Assembly: GCA_004555865.1 (NCBI GenBank) | Contig: SFJO01000011.1 | Span: 1-64,000, forward strand | DNA: 64,000 bases | Source of the DNA: Oscillospiraceae bacterium | GTDB taxonomy: Bacteria > Bacillota > Clostridia > Oscillospirales > Ruminococcaceae | Reading direction: 5' to 3' | Translations under genes and position numbers: made by a program | Notes under the pieces: model-generated | The model's database searches: none | What the model was told of the DNA's origin: nothing | What the model saw: the letters and a program-made list of their open reading frames with translations, nothing else | Shown: piece by piece, positions 58,699 to 64,000 of the stretch | Position numbering within the stretch: position 1 is the first letter of the stretch | Layout of the letters: the number at the start of each line of letters is the position of its first letter

Positions 58699-59226
58699 AT
58701 GAAAAACGAAAACCTGCCTTCTTCCAAAAAGCTTGCCATTGCCGGAATTCTCACGGCGCTGGCCGTGATCGGCGGCACCCTGTCCATTCCCATTGGCTTT
58801 ACCCGCTGCTGCCCCATGCAGAGCATTGTCAACGTGCTGGCGGCGGTGTTCGTCGGCCCCTGGTACGGGCTGGGTATGGCGTTCTGCACCAGCGTCATCC
58901 GCAACCTGCTGGGTACCGGCACGCTGATGGCCTTCCCCGGCAGTATGTGCGGCGCGCTGCTGGCGGGCCTGCTGTACCGCTGGCAGCCCAAGCTGCCCCT
59001 GGCCTGCCTGGGTGAAATTGTGGGCACCGGCGTGATTTCTTCCTTCCTGGCGTGGCCCATTGCCCACCTGCTGATGGGCCGGGCCTGCGGCCCCTTTACC
59101 TACTTTGTGCCGTTTATGGCGGTGGCCCTCACCGGCTCCATCATTGCAGCGGTGCTGGTGTTTGTGCTGAAGAAGTCCGGTGCGCTGGCCGCCATGGCGC
59201 GCATGGCCGGAAACGAAAAAAACTGA
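58699..59226 (+). CDS. thiW: ECF transporter S component ThiW (thiazole uptake)
   Basis: 175 residues, about five to six transmembrane helices. KKLAIAGILTALAVIGGTLS, FTRCCPMQSIVNVLAAVFVG and RNLLGTGTLMAFPGSMCGAL are the marks of ThiW, the S component linked to hydroxyethylthiazole uptake, which fits its TPP riboswitch. GAGAGGAG precedes the ATG at 58699. It needs an EcfA1A2T module; one is encoded at 28.4-30.9 kb. The next gene is 78 bases away on the same strand. Confidence 0.88.
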   Translation: MKNENLPSSKKLAIAGILTALAVIGGTLSIPIGFTRCCPMQSIVNVLAAVFVGPWYGLGMAFCTSVIRNLLGTGTLMAFPGSMCGALLAGLLYRWQPKLPLACLGEIVGTGVISSFLAWPIAHLLMGRACGPFTYFVPFMAVALTGSIIAAVLVFVLKKSGALAAMARMAGNEKN

Positions 59227-59304
59227 TCCGATACTTCCGGCCGAGAAATGCCGCCCCAGGCAGTCCGGCCGGAGCGAACTGCACACAGAAAGCCGGTTGA
59301 ACCC

Positions 59305-60405
59305 ATGAAACGACCCTGCATCGCGTGGATGTCCACGAAATTTCCGCTGGAACTGGCCCAGACCTTTGAGCTGGAGGTGTACTGCCCGGAGAGCTTTGCC
59401 GCCGCCAGCGCCCGCAAAGGGCAGAGCACGGCCCTGCTGCAGCGGGCGGCGGATCTGGGCTACCCGGCCGACCTATGCTCGTACAGCCGCATCGGGCTGG
59501 CGGCCGCGGCGGCCGGGGGCGCTGACGGGCTGCCCCGGCCGGATCTGCTGCTTTGCTGTGACAACATCTGCTCCAATATGGTCCAGTGGTACAGCCAGAT
59601 GGCCCGTATGCTGAATGTGCCGCTGCTGCTGCTGGATTTCCCCTATCGGGACACCCCGGAGGTCGGCGAAAGCCAGCTTTCCTACCTGAAGGGGCAGGTG
59701 CGGGCGCTGATCGACCAGCTGGCACAGCTTACCGGCCGCCCGTGGGACGAGGCGCGTTTTGCCGCGGCCTGCCGCAATGCAAACGCAAGCAGCCGCGCCT
59801 GGCAGGCGGTTCTGGATGTGGCCCGGCTGGACCCGCCGCCGCTGACCAATCTGGAATTGACCGACTTTATGCCGCTGTTGGTGACCGGCCGCTGCCGCCC
59901 GGATACGGCCCAAAAGCTGCGGGCGGCTGCGGAAACCCTGCGCCGCCGCCCGGCAAGGCCGGAACCGAAGCCGCAGCGGGTGTTCTTTGAGGGAACGCCC
60001 TGCTGGCCGGCCTTTGAGGTACTGTGCCGCGCCCTGGACGAGCATGGCCTTCTGGTAACGGCGGACACCCTGACCCCGTCACTGGGGTTTGCCTATCAGG
60101 ATCTGGACGGGATGCTTCGGGCCTATTGCCGCACGGTGAACGGTTCACCGCTGGAGGAGGGGGTGGAAAGCCGGTGCGGGCTCTGCCGCCGCTACGGGGC
60201 AGAGGGGGTGCTGGTGCACTACAACCGAAGCTGCCGCCCCTGGTGCGGCACACTGCCGGAGGTGGAGCGCCGCCTGAGCGCGGAGCTTGGGGTGCCGGTG
60301 GCGGCGTTCAGCGCCGACCAGGCCGACCCGGCGGAGTGGAACCCTGCCCAGCTGGCCACCCGGCTGGATGCATTGAGCGAACAGATGGAGCGCAGAACCC
60401 TCTGA
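59305..60405 (+). CDS. 2-hydroxyacyl-CoA dehydratase D-like protein
   Basis: 366 residues from the ATG at 59305; an ATG at 59248 would add 19 residues, and neither has a strong ribosome site. The CDNICSNMVQWYSQMARMLN and VPLLLLDFPYR segments, EGTPCWPAFEVL and the later LVHYNRSCRPWC fit the HgdB/BcrC-type subunit family. In characterised dehydratases, conserved Cys bind a [4Fe-4S] cluster and an ATP-dependent activator supplies electrons. Only one subunit and no activator are present here. Its place after thiW under TPP control suggests a cofactor-related role; that is inference. Confidence 0.75.
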   Translation: MKRPCIAWMSTKFPLELAQTFELEVYCPESFAAASARKGQSTALLQRAADLGYPADLCSYSRIGLAAAAAGGADGLPRPDLLLCCDNICSNMVQWYSQMARMLNVPLLLLDFPYRDTPEVGESQLSYLKGQVRALIDQLAQLTGRPWDEARFAAACRNANASSRAWQAVLDVARLDPPPLTNLELTDFMPLLVTGRCRPDTAQKLRAAAETLRRRPARPEPKPQRVFFEGTPCWPAFEVLCRALDEHGLLVTADTLTPSLGFAYQDLDGMLRAYCRTVNGSPLEEGVESRCGLCRRYGAEGVLVHYNRSCRPWCGTLPEVERRLSAELGVPVAAFSADQADPAEWNPAQLATRLDALSEQMERRTL

Positions 60406-60426
60406 CCATAAGACGACATTAAGAAA

Positions 60427-60478
60427 AAACAGCCCGGCCCCGAACCGCACAGCAGCGCAGTTCGGGGCCGGGCTTTGC
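60427..60478. terminator. bidirectional terminator between the plus operon and the trp remnant
   Basis: agcccggccccgaac with its full complement around a 14-base loop, with T-runs on both sides. Confidence 0.9.
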
Positions 60479-60549
60479 ATTTGTTTTTTTAGAAATCGGA
60501 TCGGAATGCCCGCCGTGCGGGAAAGGCACAGAACGGGATAATCGAAACG

Positions 60550-61233
60550 TTACAGGGCCTGCTTCATCCGGCGCACAAATTCGCCCACGTGGGCCGGGGC
60601 CTCTTTGCCGTATTGGGTCATCTGCTTCACGATGGCCGAACCCACAATGGCACCATCCGCAATGGAGGCCATGCGGTGAGCCTGCTCGGGCGTGGAAATG
60701 CCGAAGCCTATGGCACAGGGGATGGCGGTATTCCGGCGTACCACATCCACAATGCTGGCCAGATCGGTTTTGATTTCACTGCGGGTGCCGGTTACGCCCA
60801 GGCTGGACACAACGTATAAAAATCCCTCGGCCTCTTTGGCGATCATGGCGATGCGGTTTTCCGAAGTGGGGGCGATCATGGAGATCAGGTTCACTCCGCA
60901 CGGGCGGCACAGCGGCAGAAACTCCTCTTTTTCCTCAAAGGGCAGATCGGGCAGAATCAGACCATCCACCCCAATTTCGGCGCAGGTAGAGAGGAAGCGC
61001 TCGGCCCCATAGGAGAACACCACATTGGCGTAGGTCATGAACACAAAAGGAATGGTCACATCCCGGCGCAGGTCCCGCACCAGATCAAAAACCTTGTCGG
61101 TGGTGGTGCCGGTGGTGAGGGCACGCAGGTTGGCCTCTTGGATCACCGGCCCTTCGGCGGTGGGGTCGGAGAAGGGGATGCCCAGCTCCACCAGGTCGGC
61201 CCCGGCGGCGGCCATGGCCCGCACGGCGGCCAC
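60550..61233 (-). pseudogene. trpA: tryptophan synthase alpha chain, 5'-truncated
   Basis: The frame from about 61233 reads VAAVRAMAAAGADLVELGIP and on to a normal TrpA end. Catalytic Glu (VELGIP) and Asp (DPTAEGP) are retained, as are the loop VSSLGVTGTRSE and the phosphate-site GFGISTPEQA. About 35 N-terminal residues including the first barrel strand are missing. Upstream codons in this frame (61308-61234) are out-of-frame trpE, so the apparent longer ORF is not a real start. Probably inactive. It ends before a strong terminator. Confidence 0.85.
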
Positions 61234-62154
61234 GGGGGCGGGTGCCGGCCAGAGGAAAGGTGTGAAGCACGCCGTTTTCCAGCTTGACCAGAGTTTCGGG
61301 GGAAGCACCGGCCGCCTCCACGTCGGTGCCGGACAGATAGAACATATACGGTGAGGGGTTGACCGTGCGCAGCACCCGGTAGGCGTTCAGCAGGCCGCCC
61401 TCATAGGGAGCGCTGAGCCGGTTGGAGAGAACCACCTGAAAAATATCGCCCTCGCGGATGTGGTATTTGTCCTGCTCCACCATGGCGCAGTAGCGGGCCT
61501 GGTCAAACAGCGGCGTGACCGGGCCGGTGAGTCGCCCGCGGGGTTCGGCCTTTTTTTCGCCGGTGCGCAGCAGCTGAGCCAGCTGCTTCAGCTCCAGAAC
61601 GGCCTTGTTGTAATTGACCTCCGGTTCGGCCAGGGACATATTGGCGATGAGGATGATTTTCTGGCGAAGATTGTCAAATGCGATGGCCTTGTCAAACAGC
61701 ATCAGGTCAACGTCCTTGAAATTCTCGCTGTCCGCAGCCTGACTGCGAACGGACGGCTCGCTGTAACCGAGGTAATCGTAGGAGAAATACCCCACCAGAC
61801 CGCCGGTGAAGGTGGGCAGCCCTGGCAGCTGGGGGCTTTTGTAGTCAGCCAGAACCTGCCGCAGATAGGCGGCGGGGTCATCGGTTTGAATGCACAGGCT
61901 GCCGGCCTTCAGCACACCCCGCGGCAGGTGATCTCCAATTTGGGGTCAAAGCCGAGAAAGGTGTAGCGGCCCCACTTTTCCCGGTCCAGAATCGATTCCA
62001 AAAGAAAGCAGTGGGTCGAGACATTCTTGAGAATGCGCAGTGCCTCGATGGGGGTGCAGAAATCCGAGAGCAGCTCGCAGTGAATTGGATAGACCTTGTA
62101 CTGCCCGGCGGCCGCCGCGGCGCGAATTTCGTCATAATGCGGCTGGATTTTCAT
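61229..62154 (-). pseudogene. trpE: anthranilate synthase component I, frameshifted and 3'-truncated
   Basis: ATG at 62154 (AAGGAGG upstream) reads YPIHCELLSDFCTPIEALRI and TFLGFDPKLEITCRG, the normal TrpE start, then meets TGA near 61911. TrpE continues in another frame (LKAGSLCIQTDDPAAYLRQV). One extra G in the GGGG run near 61917-61922 would rejoin them. It stops at AGTRPRG, where the sequence jumps into trpA near 61229-61240; the catalytic chorismate domain is gone. trpG, D, C, F and B are absent from this locus. Confidence 0.88.
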
Positions 62155-62204
62155 GGGCTAGACCTCCTTGTAAAAAACGAAACATGGGTTCGCTGCTGGC
62201 TGTC

Positions 62205-62527
62205 AGGTCTTTTTGGGCAAATAAAAAACGCCCCTGACAGAACGAACGGGTTCTGTCAAGGACGAATAATTGCAATTATCCGCGGTGCCACCTTGAATTC
62301 GCAGCGGCTGCTGCGCGCTTTTGCGGGATACCAACATATCCCCGGCAAGTAACGTATGCCTCACGTCGCAGAATACTAAGCAAGGGGAGAAGCCCACCCC
62401 GCGGTTCCCTGCGCCCTCAGCGGTCCATTTGTCTGCCTGTTGCCTGCCCGACTCTCAGCATCACGGGCTCTCTGTAAGGTCAGAACGGACGTTATCTCCA
62501 TTTCAACGGTTTTTTTAACCATTTACA
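62205..62527 (-). promoter_or_regulatory. tryptophan-specific T-box leader
   Basis: On minus the leader contains the stem I motif region (agagagcccgtgatgctgagag), a TGG specifier in acaaatggaccgctgagg (TGG at plus 62425-62427), and the T-box aaggtggcaccgcgg (62280-62294). A terminator follows: gacagaac/gttctgtc with a T-run (about 62223-62261). Uncharged tRNA-Trp would promote readthrough into trpE. Confidence 0.9.
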
Positions 62528-62533
62528 TTGATA

Positions 62534-62562
62534 AAGATACCGCTTCTGTGGGAAAATGTCAA
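62534..62562 (-). promoter_or_regulatory. promoter of the trp T-box transcript
   Basis: On minus, TTGACA (plus 62557-62562) and TATCTT (62534-62539), spacer 17. The start lies just before the T-box. Confidence 0.75.
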
Positions 62563-62627
62563 TAAAAATCGCAACGGCAAAATGTGAAAATTGAAGCATC
62601 TAAAAATGGAATGAATAAGCGATGAAA

Positions 62628-63311
62628 TCAGCTCTGATCTACCTGGCGGCGCAGCAGTTCCAGCGCGCGCTTTTCAATGCGGGAGACATAACTGCGGCTG
62701 ATGCCCAGAAGTGCCGCCGCCTGCTGTTGGGTGAGGGGCGGCTGCCCGCCAAGCCCGTAGCGAAGCAGGATCACCTGGCGTTCCCGCGCCGTCAGCGTAT
62801 CCACAAGGCGGCGCAGGCGGCGGCCCTCGTCCTGCTGCTCAAAGTGTTCATCCAGGGCAAAGTCATCCGGGATGACATCCATGACGGTGAGTGCGCTGCC
62901 GTCCCGCGCGGCCTCAATCGGCTCCTGCATGGAAAGGGCAGTGGGAGAGCGCCGGATGTGACGCAGGTGCATACGCATCTCATTCTCAATACAACGTGCA
63001 GCATAGGTAGAAAACCGAATTTTCTTGGTGCAGTCAAAGCTCTCCACGGCCTTGATCAGCCCGATGGTGCCGATGCTGATGAGATCCTCCTGTTCACCGG
63101 GGGCTGCGTAGTATTTTTTTGCGATGTGTGCGACCAGGCGCAAGTTGTGCCGGATGATCTTGTCGCGGGCTGCGGCATCTCCGGCGTGGTAGGCAGTGAA
63201 GGCATCCGCCTCCTCACGCGCGTTCAGCGGACGCGGAAAGCTGCCGGTTTCCAGATGAAGCGCCAGGTAGAGAAGCCTTGTGGCGATGGAACTGAGAAAC
63301 AACGCAAACAT
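62628..63311 (-). CDS. sigK: sporulation sigma factor SigK
   Basis: 227 residues from the ATG at 63311 (GGGAGG upstream). A hydrophobic N-terminal pro-like segment precedes ETGSFPRPLNAREEADAF, then the sigma region 2 core HNLRLVAHIAKKYYAAPGEQ, EDLISIGTIGLIKAVESFDC and STYAARCIENEMRMHLRHIR, and region 4 with LLGISRSYVSRIEKRALELL. This is the SigK/SigE subgroup and reads as SigK. The gene is continuous, with no skin-type element splitting it. It drives late mother-cell genes in spore formers, and SpoIIID is in the window. Confidence 0.92.
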   Translation of the reverse strand: MFALFLSSIATRLLYLALHLETGSFPRPLNAREEADAFTAYHAGDAAARDKIIRHNLRLVAHIAKKYYAAPGEQEDLISIGTIGLIKAVESFDCTKKIRFSTYAARCIENEMRMHLRHIRRSPTALSMQEPIEAARDGSALTVMDVIPDDFALDEHFEQQDEGRRLRRLVDTLTARERQVILLRYGLGGQPPLTQQQAAALLGISRSYVSRIEKRALELLRRQVDQS

Positions 63312-63380
63312 AAATCATTCCTCCCTTGAAATGTCATAGGATCCGGTGGATAAAAAGGCATGCAGAAAGGCGGAGATGAA

Positions 63381-63476
63381 GTCGGCGCCAAGCGGCCTTT
63401 TCCGGGATTTCCGCGCGCTCGCGGAAGTTCATCCCGGCAAAGCCGCCGAAAAGGCTGCGTCTGCTTTGCGGCCGAC
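63381..63476. other. nested inverted repeats upstream of sigK
   Basis: gtcggc/gccgac (63381-63386, 63471-63476) encloses gcggcctttt/aaaaggctgc, ccgggat/atcccgg (63402-63408, 63431-63437) and ttccgcg/cgcggaa. They form one long branched hairpin about 70 bases before the sigK start. The remaining gap to 63611 is AT-rich with no gene. Confidence 0.55.
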
Positions 63477-63611
63477 GGATTTACACCCTTCGATTGTTAT
63501 AAATATTTATATGGAATATGGCCTGCTGGAAGCACTTCGTAACCCTCTTATGAACTGCAATGGGGCAGTCGGGGCCTTGCATAAACCCAAACTGCGGCAT
63601 TGGTTGCACGC

Positions 63612-63645
63612 AAAAACGCAGCCGGTCGAACAACGACCGGCTGCG
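63612..63645 (-). terminator. terminator of the oligopeptide-binding protein gene
   Basis: cgcagccggtcg / cgaccggctgcg around a 5-base loop; on minus it is followed by tttttgcg. Confidence 0.85.
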
Positions 63646-63706
63646 CTTGAAGCACCGCGGCGGATGACACCGCCGCATTAAAGATTTGAAGAAATTAAAA
63701 GCACAC

Positions 63707-64000
63707 TTATTTTTTTGTGGCAAACGTCACATCCACAGAGGGGATAAAGGGGTCAAACACCAGGCCCTGAATGCCCGAAGCCATCACCAGGCGATCCGCC
63801 TGGAAAAACAGCGGGGTAATGGGGGCCTGCGCCAGTAGTGCGCGCTCCAGCTGGGCGTACCGCTCGGCACTGCAGCCGTGGGCGGCTTCTGCCTGAATCT
63901 GCGCCAGCAGCGCATCGTAGCCGCTGTCCGAAACTCCGCTGAAGCCGCCGGAAGCAAACTGACTGAGCAGGCTCAAGGGGGAATTTTCGGAGGGGGCCAA
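63707..64000 (-). CDS. oligopeptide/dipeptide ABC transporter binding protein, C-terminal part
   Basis: The last 97 residues of a family 5 solute-binding protein; the rest is beyond the right edge. GFSGVSDSGYDALLAQIQAE, a helix with RYAQLERALLAQAPITPLFF, and the closing SGIQGLVFDPFIPSVDVTFA are typical of OppA/DppA C-termini. It would bind peptides or nickel-type ligands outside the cell for an ABC importer encoded upstream, outside this window. A terminator follows the stop, so this is the last gene of its unit. Confidence 0.82.
   Translation of the reverse strand: MAPSENSPLSLLSQFASGGFSGVSDSGYDALLAQIQAEAAHGCSAERYAQLERALLAQAPITPLFFQADRLVMASGIQGLVFDPFIPSVDVTFATKK

Noticed and set aside
60550..61308. 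An apparently intact trpA from 61308
   Set aside because: Its first 25 codons are trpE sequence read in the wrong frame; true TrpA homology begins only at about 61233.
1..64000. CRISPR arrays, prophage, toxin-antitoxin or other defence islands
   Set aside because: No spaced direct repeats, phage structural genes, restriction, abortive-infection or toxin-like genes were seen; composition is even throughout.

Overview
The window is GC-rich chromosomal DNA from a spore-lineage Firmicute, most likely a gut Clostridium of the Oscillospiraceae (Faecalibacterium/Subdoligranulum/Gemmiger neighbourhood). The evidence is: meso-DAP synthesis through LL-DAP aminotransferase, a Gram-positive PolC, the frr-uppS-cdsA-dxr-rseP-ispG-polC order, an ECF transporter module, T-box and TPP leaders, and scattered sporulation genes (spoIID, spoIIID, sigK, a Spo0A-like regulator). 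The genus is an inference from gene content and composition; nothing here proves it. Nearly all DNA is housekeeping. There is no prophage, CRISPR array or rRNA; the only mobile DNA is a dead IS256-type tail at the left edge.

Layout. 0-4.3 kb: transposase remnant, dapF, dapL, galM, a PNPOx-like flavoprotein. 4.4-8 kb: PsiE-like membrane protein, spoIID, two unknown proteins. 8-11 kb: gapA, two decayed regulators (LysR and XRE remnants), a Crp/Fnr regulator. 11-14 kb: feoAB fusion and its small Cys-rich partner behind a palindromic operator. 14-17.2 kb: amino-acid ABC transporter whose binding protein is circularly permuted. 17.3-19 kb: L-serine dehydratase. 19-21.8 kb (minus): tsaE-tsaB-rpiB-upp and a membrane protein. 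22-31.7 kb: rodA/ftsW, ruvCAB, glmM, a SAM methyltransferase, ecfA1-A2-T, truA. 31.8-39.5 kb: DUF5711-like protein, CvpA-like protein, ClpE-like ATPase, cation:proton antiporter, PRPP synthase. 39.8-40.2 kb: duplicated tRNA-Pro(GGG) cassette. 40.7-42.6 kb: unknown protein, Spo0A-like regulator, degenerate kinase-like protein. 42.8-53.8 kb: pyrH through polC. 54-56 kb (minus): udk, dCMP deaminase, thioredoxin reductase-like. 56.2-60.4 kb: spoIIID, two-domain PPK2, TPP riboswitch, a large structured element, thiW, a 2-hydroxyacyl-CoA dehydratase-like gene. 60.5-62.6 kb (minus): a wrecked trp operon (trpE fused to 5'-truncated trpA) still behind a Trp T-box. 62.6-64 kb (minus): sigK and the tail of an oligopeptide-binding protein.

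How the parts connect. dapF/dapL, glmM, uppS, rodA/ftsW and cdsA feed envelope synthesis. The ecfA1A2T module could energise the distant S component ThiW, which sits behind a TPP riboswitch. Loss of trp genes alongside peptide and amino-acid uptake genes suggests tryptophan auxotrophy, if the lesions are real.

Most interesting: the circularly permuted binding protein, the ~290-bp structured element before thiW, the collapsed trp operon, and the Spo0A-like/degenerate-kinase pair.
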